Source of the DNA: Paenibacillus peoriae | Lineage (GTDB): Bacteria; Bacillota; Bacilli; Paenibacillales; Paenibacillaceae | Direction of reading: 5' to 3' | Assembly (NCBI RefSeq): GCF_022531965.1 | Contig: NZ_CP092831.1 | Coordinates: 4,349,001-4,413,000, forward strand | Length of the DNA stretch: 64,000 nt | Shown here: positions 27,280 to 35,803 of the stretch, piece by piece | Position numbering within the stretch: position 1 is the first letter of the stretch | Layout of the letters: every line of letters begins with the position of its first letter | The notes under the pieces: model-generated | Told to the model about the DNA's origin: nothing | The model's database searches: none | What the model saw: the letters and a program-made list of their open reading frames with translations, nothing else | Translations under genes and position numbers: made by a program

Positions 27280-30200
27280 TCAGCTAAGGTAGCATTCGGT
27301 CTGTTGCTTCCCGATAGTTCCCCACTTAAATCCAAGACGGTCAAGTATGAGTTCTGTTCGGTCACATACACGTAAATAATTCAACCATTCAGTATTGCGG
27401 AGTAAAAAAAGATTGAGAATGACATTTATGACTTCTTTGCGAGTAGAAGGGTCATTAAACTTTTGAGTTATGATACGTATAAATAATTCATAGTCGACCA
27501 GTTCTATTTTTTCATTGATAGATTGTAGTTCTCTCCCCAACTGTCCCCAACTGATTCGATGAGGATTAAATACATGATGGTTTTGATTATGCAGAGCAGG
27601 CCGGTCGAATAGAGTAACAATAGCTTTGGCAGCTTGATCCACACCTGTCATATCCAATATTGGTTCATGCAAATCTGGAAACAGACCGATGTTATTCATT
27701 GCATTTACAAAAGAATAAAATGCGTTACTCTCCTTGTTAACCATAAACTTTCCTGTTTGAGTGTTATTATTAAGAGAATTTAAGCGATAAATTGTACAAC
27801 TCAGTCCCCTATCTCTAGCGGTCCTCAACAGTGCTTCAGCTTCCATTTTACTTCTTAGAAAGTGATTATTAATATCCGCTCGAATAGGCCCTACCTCTTC
27901 AATATACTCGTCAAACAACTGAATATTACTTCCCGTACCGATGCTCATATTGGACGTAAAGTGGATGTCCTTGATATTCTTGAAAGCAGCAAAATGAAGT
28001 ATGTGTCGAGTACCATCGATGTTCACTTTTTCAAATTCCGCTGCTGTGCCGTAATGTCTTGTCAGTGATGCCGTATGAATGATACAATCCACGTCCTCAG
28101 CCAATTTCTCATATTCTGTAGATTCCAATCCCAGATTCGATAGTGTTACATCACCGCAAACTACAGATACTCTTGCCCATCCTACTTCATGATGTCCTTC
28201 TAAAAAATAGTATTGAAATCTCTCTTGGAGATAGTCCTCTGATATTATTCGAGACTCACCTCTTACTAGAAGGGTAATTCGGGCATTCGATCTGTTGAGA
28301 AGCTCCTGTAGAAGATGTGTACCCAAAAAACCTGTACCACCTGTCAATAGAATATGCTTGTAGGACTTTTGCAGCGTGAGATCTCGATCCCGCCAAGCCT
28401 CCACTTTTGCTAGGTATGTCCGTAGTGCCTCCTCTCTTGATCCGAGTGACGCAACCATATCCACATCCGTATGAACAGCTGAAGGCTTCATCACCTCAAG
28501 CAAATGATGAAAATACCCTGCATGTTCAACCACGTGAAGAGACAGTTGAGCGATAGTCGGATAATCAAATAAGTCGTTAATGGAGATAGTGTATCTGTCA
28601 CTCAGCAGTGCAACCATTTTGACCCCGGACAAGGAAGTTCCTCCAATTTGAAAAAAATTATCATCAATTCCTATCCGTTCAACTTCAAGCAATTGCTGCC
28701 ATACTTCAACTAAAGCTCTCTGGATATTATTCATGGGTGCCCGGTAAAGTGTAGCTCCAGACAACTTCAGTTGATCCATGCTTGCCAAAGCAGATTTATC
28801 AATTTTTCCATTTACCGTCAGAGGTAGAGCAGACACCTGAGCATAGCGCACCGGAACCATATATTCAGGTACCTTCAGCTTCAAAAAGTCGTATAGGACG
28901 TTGAAGCTCAATTTATGATCGCTAATCAAATAAGCGACCAGTTCCCCAACACCATTGGGTCCTGGATTGACAAGCACAACCGCCTCACGAATATCTGGGT
29001 GAGAGATTAAAGCGGTTTCAACATCACTGGTTTCAATGCGGTATCCTCTTATTTTGACCTGACTATCAATCCGTCCCAGATACTGAATCTCCCCAGTGGG
29101 CAACCAACGTGCCAGATCGCCTGTCTTGTACATTCTTTGTCCCTCATACAACAAGTCTTCAATGAATTTCTCCTCGGTCAACCTTGGATTGTTCACATAG
29201 CCCCGCGCCACCCCGGTTCCGGCTATTACCAATTCGCCAATTGCACCGATCAGTTGCAACCGATTCTTTTCATCTACAATGTAGCATCTATAATGATCCA
29301 ATGGGCGACCAATCGTGACTTGGGAAGCCTGATTCAATACAGCTGATGTCGCCAAACACGTCGCTTCCGTTGGTCCATAGACATTCACAATATAAGCTTT
29401 GGTCATTTGTTGAATCTCACGTAAAAAACCTATCTTCAATTCTTGACCGCCAATAAGAAACATTTTGATACGCTGCAGTGCTTTCGCAGACTCCTTGTGA
29501 AGCATCATCAGTTGCAGTCGCGAAGGTGTAATCATCATGACATCGATATGATGTTCTTCTACCAAACGCCCCAACTCAGCAGAATCTATATGTTCTCGTT
29601 CATTGGCAATAACGACTTGAATTCCCTTGAAAAGACCATACAAGGCCTCAGATATAAATAAATCAAAGGCTATACTGGCAGCATTAAGAATAACTTGAGG
29701 GGAAACAGGAGCGATTACTTCATCGATAGCATGTAGGAATCGGACGACAGAATTATGCTCAATTTCAACTCCCTTGGGTTTCCCGGTTGATCCAGATGTA
29801 AAAATGATATAGGCCAGCGATCCACCTGAGCTGATCATTAATAAGGGCTCTACTGCCATGACACTAAGATCATCTGTATCTACGCAGAAAACTCTTTCCA
29901 GCAATTCACATTTTGGCTTAATTCCCCGTAAAGCTTGCTTGTTAGCAGCTGTTGTTAGTGCAATGCGTACATTCCCTTCCCGAAGAATATCTGTCACACG
30001 TTCCAATGGAACAGCCGGGTCAATAGGAACAAACACGCCACTTGCCTTCCAAATCGCTAACATGGCTATATATACATAAGGTGATCTATTCATGTATACG
30101 GCAACTGCTTCTTCTGGGAGCAGTTGATGGTTTTTTACGAGATCAAAAGCCAAACGATCAGCCTGATCGTTGAGCTTTTGATACGTCCATTCTTGATGTT

Positions 30201-31068
30201 CAAAAATTAAAGCGGTTTTCTCAGGCTGTGCTCGAACCTGCTCATTGAATAATTGTTGAAATGTGCAAGCAGTACCGGATTGCAATTCTTGCGGCTTGTT
30301 AAATTGATACAGTAACTGATGACGATTGCTCTCAGAAAGAAGTTTAATATCTTCCAGAATTGTTTGCGTATCTTTCAATATGCAGGCATAGTACAGAAAC
30401 AATGCATCTGTTAGATGCTCTATCGTAGCGGCAGAAAACAATTGGGGAGAGTACTTAATTGTCAAAGATAATACTCCCTCAATCATATCAAAGTCAAAAA
30501 TGATCTCCGAATGAATTTCATCTATGCTTTCCCTTGACTGAATGGGGTTAAATAACACAAGTGTTTTTATCTGCGGTCTGGTGTCATCCGAGTATACAAT
30601 TCCAGCTCGCTGCGCTATAGCGTGGAACGATACATCCTGATGCCGGAATGCTTCTGTCATAGTTTCCTTCATTCCGTTGATCCAATCGCGGATCGTCATA
30701 TCTGGGATAAGTTTGCTACGAAGCAAAACCCATGAGCTACCTGCCGGTTCACTTTCTTTCATTTTTAAAGCAGGTGTCCCCACAACTATATCCCGCAGGC
30801 CAGTATAGCGGGATAACAGATATTTTACGCCAGATACCAAAATCATAAAAACACCCAAATGAGAGTGCCGGGTCATCTCAAATAATCCAGTCTGTACTTC
30901 GCCAGAAAATAGACGAGTATTCAAAACTTTATTCGTCTTCAACTCTTGTCCAGTATAGTCATGAGGGAAGCCAGTCATGTCCAATTTTTTATCCAAAGTA
31001 CGACTCCAAAATTCCAAGCCAACTCGATCTGCAGGTTGGTTTATTCCTTCTTTAGATATAGTCTCCAT
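27280..31068 (-). CDS. nonribosomal peptide synthetase, partial C - A - PCP - terminal reductase-like domain
   Basis: 1262 residues, ATG with AGGAGGG seven to eight bases upstream. Residues 1-270 match only the C-terminal lobe of a condensation domain (no HHxxxDG). The adenylation domain spans about 290-770: IIFTSGSTGKPKG, NVYGPTEAT, YKTGDLARW, GRIDSQVKIRGYRIE and NGKIDK. The carrier domain has IGGTSLSGVKM near 809. A C-terminal thioester-reductase-type domain starts near 905 with LTGGTGFLGTHLLQEL. In that domain the YxxxK dyad reads FLRSK, so the catalytic Tyr is Phe. By hand the ten specificity positions read D-L-S-M-L-G-V-C-L-K, which I cannot match to an amino acid. It likely adds one amino acid and releases the chain, although it is encoded near the front of the operon. 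Confidence 0.93.
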   Translation of the reverse strand: METISKEGINQPADRVGLEFWSRTLDKKLDMTGFPHDYTGQELKTNKVLNTRLFSGEVQTGLFEMTRHSHLGVFMILVSGVKYLLSRYTGLRDIVVGTPALKMKESEPAGSSWVLLRSKLIPDMTIRDWINGMKETMTEAFRHQDVSFHAIAQRAGIVYSDDTRPQIKTLVLFNPIQSRESIDEIHSEIIFDFDMIEGVLSLTIKYSPQLFSAATIEHLTDALFLYYACILKDTQTILEDIKLLSESNRHQLLYQFNKPQELQSGTACTFQQLFNEQVRAQPEKTALIFEHQEWTYQKLNDQADRLAFDLVKNHQLLPEEAVAVYMNRSPYVYIAMLAIWKASGVFVPIDPAVPLERVTDILREGNVRIALTTAANKQALRGIKPKCELLERVFCVDTDDLSVMAVEPLLMISSGGSLAYIIFTSGSTGKPKGVEIEHNSVVRFLHAIDEVIAPVSPQVILNAASIAFDLFISEALYGLFKGIQVVIANEREHIDSAELGRLVEEHHIDVMMITPSRLQLMMLHKESAKALQRIKMFLIGGQELKIGFLREIQQMTKAYIVNVYGPTEATCLATSAVLNQASQVTIGRPLDHYRCYIVDEKNRLQLIGAIGELVIAGTGVARGYVNNPRLTEEKFIEDLLYEGQRMYKTGDLARWLPTGEIQYLGRIDSQVKIRGYRIETSDVETALISHPDIREAVVLVNPGPNGVGELVAYLISDHKLSFNVLYDFLKLKVPEYMVPVRYAQVSALPLTVNGKIDKSALASMDQLKLSGATLYRAPMNNIQRALVEVWQQLLEVERIGIDDNFFQIGGTSLSGVKMVALLSDRYTISINDLFDYPTIAQLSLHVVEHAGYFHHLLEVMKPSAVHTDVDMVASLGSREEALRTYLAKVEAWRDRDLTLQKSYKHILLTGGTGFLGTHLLQELLNRSNARITLLVRGESRIISEDYLQERFQYYFLEGHHEVGWARVSVVCGDVTLSNLGLESTEYEKLAEDVDCIIHTASLTRHYGTAAEFEKVNIDGTRHILHFAAFKNIKDIHFTSNMSIGTGSNIQLFDEYIEEVGPIRADINNHFLRSKMEAEALLRTARDRGLSCTIYRLNSLNNNTQTGKFMVNKESNAFYSFVNAMNNIGLFPDLHEPILDMTGVDQAAKAIVTLFDRPALHNQNHHVFNPHRISWGQLGRELQSINEKIELVDYELFIRIITQKFNDPSTRKEVINVILNLFLLRNTEWLNYLRVCDRTELILDRLGFKWGTIGKQQTECYLS

Positions 31069-31105
31069 TGTTTACCCTCCTACTTGCCGATCCCAGATCA
31101 GCCAT

Positions 31106-34100
31106 CTAAAACAAGAATTCAACATCTTCCACTATATTCACATTTTTGTGAAGACAAGGGTGCTTACCGATTGGAATATTCGGTTGGCAGATAAGCTGTG
31201 CCAAGATTTTCATGAATTCCTTCCCTAGTGTTTGCACGGTTTCTTGCTGGAACAACGAAGTGCTATACTCCCAGTTACATGAAATTCCCTCTACAGTCTC
31301 ATGTACTTCCAAAGCAAGATCAACCAGAGAAACTCCGTTGTGATACGGATAATTGTATATATCATAAAACTCTGGACTTTTCAGAGAGGTGTACATGTTA
31401 TGCAGAATAAATGCTACATCAAATAAAGGGTTACGGCTTCTATCTCTGTTCAGCTGTAGCATTGCCACCAAATCTTCAAATGGGTAGTCTTGATGCTCAA
31501 AACTTTGCAACGTATTTGTCCTAACCTGATTGATAAATTCATGGAACGTAATCTCTTTGCTGGAACAGTTACGCATGATTATGGTATGAACAAACATGCC
31601 AATTACAGGATCAACATCTCTATGAGGTCTTCCCTGTGATACAGAGCCGATGATAATGTCGTTTTGTCCAGTTTGTTTCTCTAACAGTAAATGATAGGCG
31701 GCGAGCAGCACAATATATATCGTTGAGTCTGTTTCCTTAGAAAAACGATATATGCTCTCTACTAACTCTGAATTCATTTGCAAACAGATTTGTGAACCTT
31801 GATAGGTTTTATGGGCTGGTCTTTCAAAATCTACAGGCAAATTCAATTGAGGGATTGGTGCAGCGCATTTGGATATCCAAAATTGCCGCATCTGTTCCTT
31901 CTCTGGAGAATGTTTTCGTTCATTTTGCCATACCACATAATCTCTAAATTGAGCTGTAGGCGGCTCCAGCTCCTGATTTGATTTATAGAAGTGGATTAGC
32001 TCTTTGAAAAAAATCAATAGCGAAGTGCCATCAGAGATTAGATGATGGAAATCAAATACCAGCGCTTGTTTGCCATTTGTTAATTGAACTAGAGCTCCTC
32101 GTGCCAAAGGCGCCGTTCTCCAATTAAACGGGTTCGTGAATTTTTTCATCATCACTTTCAATTCGTCTTCCTCTAATATTGAAGGATACATTTCCATTTC
32201 TATTCTCGCATCATCATGAATAATTTGGATCGGCTCTCCATCCATAACATCAAATGACGTCCGTAACGCCTCATGTCTTCTCACAATTCGATCAATAGCT
32301 ATTTGTAGTCTGTTAAAGTCCATATTTCCGTCCACAATAAGGGCCAAAGGCTTGTTATACATCGTAAAATCAGGATTATACTGCATCATTACAAATATCC
32401 TGCTTTGGTCTGACGATAATGGATAATATGGTTTAACAGGGTGCTTTTTTATAGTGCTGAATGGACCAGGTACCATCCCTTCTGTATTCCTCAACAATTC
32501 AGTCAGTTGTGCAACAGACGGGTTTTTAAGCACATCCACATCTTTTAGATCGGTATGCAATATAGCATTCAATTCATTCACAATCTTGATAGCTGTAATA
32601 GAATCTCCACCTAATTCATAAAAATTGTCCGCCAATTTAATGTGAGAGAAGCCAAGGTATTTTTTAAATAATTCTAATATGATTACCTCTCTTTTCTCCC
32701 TTTCAGTGCCAATACTTTTTATGACTGGCGCCGACGAATCTATCCAACAACGCAGCTTTGAAAATGGATATACAGGCAGGCTGATCTTTTGATAATCACT
32801 ATTTTTGTATATTTCATCCCAAACGAACTCTGCCCCTTGTGCATACAACTGACCAAGCTCGTTCATCGCTTTTTCACGCTCTTCATTTTTTTTCAAATAT
32901 GTTTCCCTTACTTTCTCAATAACAGGTTGATGATTGTCCAACTCACTATAATATACCGCTGGTACATCCATCAGTTCTAAACTTGTTGTACATAATGCTG
33001 TCAGTTTATCTAGCATTTCCTCTTTATTCGAAGCTATAATAGCCAATCGATATCCAAAGTGTTTGCGACCAGCATTTGCGGTATAGCATAAATCACCTAA
33101 CCGATATCCTTCAGATTGAGTCATCCACTCTTTGTAACTGTTTATTAACTCTAGCAAACTCGATTCGCTCTGAGCCGAAAGAGCCAACATCTCCCAATCT
33201 TGGCCTTTTTCCTCTGAGGGTGTCTTCAAGAAATTTTCTAAAATGACATGACAGTTGGCCCCTCCTCTAGAAAAGGAACTGATCCCGCACCGCAAAACTT
33301 CTTTTTTTGTCGAGAATTGGATAACATCGCTATAACATTCAGCAGAGTCATCCGGAGTGATATTAGCATCTCCCCATTGCTTGTATGCTCCTGACGGCAG
33401 TTCCTTATATTTTAAGGCCATAACAGCTTGCAATAGCCCTGCCAGACCAGAAGCATGATACAACTGTCCTATAGAGGATTTTACAGATCCCAAGAAAAGC
33501 TGACTCTGTGTTCCCCTCAAATGTGAAAATGCAGACTGTATCCCCTCTCTTTCCCTGACATATTCCAAGTTATTTTCAATGTTATGTGTTTCTATAAATG
33601 AAATAGTTGAAGGATCGATACTTGCATTATTCCATGCTTGTACAAGCAAATCCTTATATGTACTGCTATCTCGTACTCGTCCATGATGATTCGTCGACGA
33701 GCCCTTTATAACAGCATGAATGTGATCTCCGTCCAGCATCGCCTTGTTTAAGGGCTTGATCAGGATTGCCATAACTCCTTCTCCATAATCTACTTGAGTA
33801 TCGCCTGATTGTATTGGAAACAAATTAATGCGGGACGTCCCTATTAGTGCTTGTTCACACTCTCCCGCCCGTATCGATTGGCAAGCCTGATGTACTGCAA
33901 CTAATGATGAAGCATCTGAAGCGTTGGTTACTACAGTGGGACCATGCCAATCCATGATATAAGCGATCCGACTAGGAATTAACGAAGATAAATTCTCCGT
34001 AACACATAGATCACCTAGGACAGGATTAACATCGGCGACCATCTGAGCATATGAATATTCCGGCAGATCACTTTCTCCGTAAAACACACCTGTTCTGGTT

Positions 34101-34477
34101 CCATACAATGAATCGCCACCGTACCCCGCATCTTCCAGCGTATGCCATACTACTTGCAACAACAAACGAAGAGAAGGGTCTATCACACATGCTTCTTCGA
34201 AAGAGATGGAAAAGAAAGGATAATCAAAATAATCAACGTTATACAAAAAGGCTTGGCGTGCAAATGAAATAGCTCTGTTTTCCTCTTTCCCCATGATCCA
34301 GTTTAAATAGGAATTCATATCCTGCTGTCGTTTTTCTGATAAATTATTGATAAACGCTTTCCCCTCTTTTTGATGATCCCAGAGCTGATCAATTGTAGCA
34401 TCAGAGGCAAATATCCCAGATATCCCTATAATAGCGATATCATTTTGTTTTCTATGAGGATTTTCGGAACTCGACAT
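31106..34477 (-). CDS. hybrid PKS/NRPS protein, inactive KS - carrier - condensation domain
   Basis: About 1123 residues; I choose the ATG at 34477, since the ATG four codons earlier abuts the AAAAGGAG. Residues 13-430 are a ketosynthase fold (DIAIIGISG, SFSRGGANCHVILE), but the active-site Cys is Asp (NASDASSLVAVH near 187), HGTGT reads HNIEN and NIGH reads SIGQ. It is therefore a non-elongating KS. A linker follows, then a carrier domain with LGGDSIT near 622 and a full condensation domain from about 690 with the catalytic HHLISDG near 812. It is the first structural gene after the leader, 37 bases before the A-PCP-reductase gene. The pair could form the amino-acid-adding end of the line: the carrier holds the chain and the C domain joins it to the amino acid on the next protein. 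Confidence 0.92.
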   Translation of the reverse strand: MSSSENPHRKQNDIAIIGISGIFASDATIDQLWDHQKEGKAFINNLSEKRQQDMNSYLNWIMGKEENRAISFARQAFLYNVDYFDYPFFSISFEEACVIDPSLRLLLQVVWHTLEDAGYGGDSLYGTRTGVFYGESDLPEYSYAQMVADVNPVLGDLCVTENLSSLIPSRIAYIMDWHGPTVVTNASDASSLVAVHQACQSIRAGECEQALIGTSRINLFPIQSGDTQVDYGEGVMAILIKPLNKAMLDGDHIHAVIKGSSTNHHGRVRDSSTYKDLLVQAWNNASIDPSTISFIETHNIENNLEYVREREGIQSAFSHLRGTQSQLFLGSVKSSIGQLYHASGLAGLLQAVMALKYKELPSGAYKQWGDANITPDDSAECYSDVIQFSTKKEVLRCGISSFSRGGANCHVILENFLKTPSEEKGQDWEMLALSAQSESSLLELINSYKEWMTQSEGYRLGDLCYTANAGRKHFGYRLAIIASNKEEMLDKLTALCTTSLELMDVPAVYYSELDNHQPVIEKVRETYLKKNEEREKAMNELGQLYAQGAEFVWDEIYKNSDYQKISLPVYPFSKLRCWIDSSAPVIKSIGTEREKREVIILELFKKYLGFSHIKLADNFYELGGDSITAIKIVNELNAILHTDLKDVDVLKNPSVAQLTELLRNTEGMVPGPFSTIKKHPVKPYYPLSSDQSRIFVMMQYNPDFTMYNKPLALIVDGNMDFNRLQIAIDRIVRRHEALRTSFDVMDGEPIQIIHDDARIEMEMYPSILEEDELKVMMKKFTNPFNWRTAPLARGALVQLTNGKQALVFDFHHLISDGTSLLIFFKELIHFYKSNQELEPPTAQFRDYVVWQNERKHSPEKEQMRQFWISKCAAPIPQLNLPVDFERPAHKTYQGSQICLQMNSELVESIYRFSKETDSTIYIVLLAAYHLLLEKQTGQNDIIIGSVSQGRPHRDVDPVIGMFVHTIIMRNCSSKEITFHEFINQVRTNTLQSFEHQDYPFEDLVAMLQLNRDRSRNPLFDVAFILHNMYTSLKSPEFYDIYNYPYHNGVSLVDLALEVHETVEGISCNWEYSTSLFQQETVQTLGKEFMKILAQLICQPNIPIGKHPCLHKNVNIVEDVEFLF

Positions 34478-34541
34478 GCACCTCAACATCTCCTTTTACT
34501 CAAAATATACGCTTCCTGATCAACCTATAAACATAATAAAA

Positions 34542-34558
34542 AGGATGCTTAGCATCCT
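34542..34558 (-). terminator. intrinsic terminator in the operon leader
   Basis: On the minus strand a perfect 7-bp stem AGGATGC/GCATCCT with a three-base loop is followed directly by TTTTTATT. It lies downstream of loaP and upstream of the first NRPS/PKS gene, so it would stop transcription entering the synthase genes unless overridden. Confidence 0.75.
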
Positions 34559-34649
34559 CTGAATATGACCCTATATATTTAGAACTAATTAGAGAAGCCC
34601 TCTACATCAACTGTATTAATTTCGAAATGAACATAGCTTCGCCCACTCA

Positions 34650-34665
34650 TCTATTTTTCAATAGA
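34650..34665 (-). promoter_or_regulatory. leader RNA hairpin with GAAA tetraloop
   Basis: On the minus strand TCTATT-GAAA-AATAGA forms a 6-bp stem closed by a GNRA-type loop, upstream of the leader terminator. It is a candidate recognition element for the adjacent LoaP, but the stem is A/T-rich and this is inference. Confidence 0.35.
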
Positions 34666-34717
34666 CTACACACACAACTGCAATATGACCTCATCGCTAC
34701 ACCAATGTACCGAAGCA

Positions 34718-35338
34718 TCAGTTGGCTTCACTCTGATTTTTTGGGGTAATGTTCATTTGGGCATTTTCCGATACTGAAACAATCTTAATTCCCACATCAA
34801 TATATTTTTCTGCGCCATTCAGCCTCAAGATAATCCTCGCTCTTTTTTTCCGCGCATCAATCTTTTTTATTCTTTCTTCCTCACCCGTTAGCGGACCGTC
34901 ACATACAACGGCCCTTGTATTTCTTAGATATAAAGACGAATATCCTATAATTTCATCTTTATCAATAAGTTGGAGAATAGGTCTCATTTCTTCGTCGTCA
35001 ATTTTTGAGAACGAATAGGACTCAATTCTATCTTCCGGATTCACTCTTATTTCTTTAGACTCTATTTGATGATAACGATGGTTAAAATTATTTAGAAGTC
35101 GATAGCATTTAGGAAGCCGCCTAAGATCATTATAAGTTTTTGCATTCATCTCCGTATTTACAAATACATAACCTGGAAAAATCGTTCGACAAACTTCATA
35201 GATGTGACCCTGTCTTTTCTCTAACAGCCTACGTTTGGGAACTATCGCATACATTGACGACGGATTGTAGAATTTACGTATCATCGCTCGAACCACATTT
35301 TCTTGTCCGGTTTCGACATGCAGCACATACCAGCTCAT
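34718..35338 (-). CDS. loaP: LoaP-type processive antiterminator (specialised NusG paralogue)
   Basis: 206 residues from the ATG at 35338 (AAGGGA 12 bases upstream; a TTG 15 codons earlier is also open). The NGN domain begins MSWYVLHVETGQENVV and contains IFPGYVFV; the C-terminal KOW domain contains VVCDGPLTGEEERIKKID. This is NusG architecture, but in front of a long PKS operon it matches LoaP, which in Bacillus velezensis promotes read-through of terminators in the difficidin and macrolactin operons. It is encoded just upstream of the PKS/NRPS genes on the same strand, with a leader and an intrinsic terminator in between. General NusG, encoded with secE and rplK, is the alternative; the context argues against it. 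Confidence 0.88.
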   Translation of the reverse strand: MSWYVLHVETGQENVVRAMIRKFYNPSSMYAIVPKRRLLEKRQGHIYEVCRTIFPGYVFVNTEMNAKTYNDLRRLPKCYRLLNNFNHRYHQIESKEIRVNPEDRIESYSFSKIDDEEMRPILQLIDKDEIIGYSSLYLRNTRAVVCDGPLTGEEERIKKIDARKKRARIILRLNGAEKYIDVGIKIVSVSENAQMNITPKNQSEAN

Positions 35339-35803
35339 AATCGCTGTCAATCCCTTCTCAGTAGAGACGCAGAAATATTTCAATTTTAAATATTATATTT
35401 TTTCCCTTTTATAGTTATATTATGAAGTAGATATTATCAAAAGGAAAAACATTAATCAACAACTAATTTCATACAAATTTCGACACCTATCTATTTTTTA
35501 TCCAATTAAATCATTTCCTGATATCATACGGTATCATGAATATATAACAGCTTTACACTAATATCATTTGTTGAATTTATGCATTTAATTTTACTATACA
35601 TAAAAATTATACGAACAGGATGGTCCATCACTACCATGAAAAAATCATAAATTGATATAATCAGTATATTTTATGTATTGTGAACCCAAACAAGCTGCCT
35701 CCGACCAGATACCGAAGACAGCTTACCGCTTGTTTATTTAATATTATGAAATGAGATTTAAGGAGGCAAACAGAAGCCTCTTCTTAAACATAGGCTCAAT
35801 TGT
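35339..35803. other. 465-bp A/T-rich intergenic region upstream of loaP
   Basis: No convincing gene. It should hold the loaP/PKS promoter. The best candidate on the minus strand is TTGATA (35435-35440) with TATAAC (35414-35419) at a short 15-base spacing; this is weak. The right part holds the hairpin that ends tetR transcription (35688-35735). Confidence 0.5.
35688..35735 (-). terminator. probable terminator after tetR
   Basis: AAACAAGC (35688-35695) and GCTTGTTT (35728-35735) are exact complements and enclose a second stem, AAGCTG.../...AGCTT (35692-35724, 11 pairs with two G-T). On the minus strand the inner stem is followed by TTGTTT. It lies about 70 bases after the tetR stop. Confidence 0.5.

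Larger units (their letters stand above)
34478..34717 (-). promoter_or_regulatory. leader between loaP and the PKS/NRPS genes
   Basis: About 240 bases without a gene. On the minus strand it contains, in order, a 6-bp hairpin with a GAAA loop (34650-34665), a 10-bp palindrome ATTTCGAAAT near 34620, and an intrinsic terminator (34542-34558) about 65 bases before the first start codon. This is what a LoaP-responsive leader should look like: an RNA signal followed by a terminator. Which element LoaP binds is not shown by the sequence. Confidence 0.55.

Noticed and set aside
33450..33930. Inactive KS motifs as sequencing errors
   Set aside because: Three separate motifs are altered by several bases each while the frame stays open for 1,100 codons.
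34718..35383. Longer LoaP start at a TTG 15 codons upstream
   Set aside because: The extra residues do not resemble the NusG N-terminus and the TTG has no ribosome site; MSWYVLHV is the family beginning.
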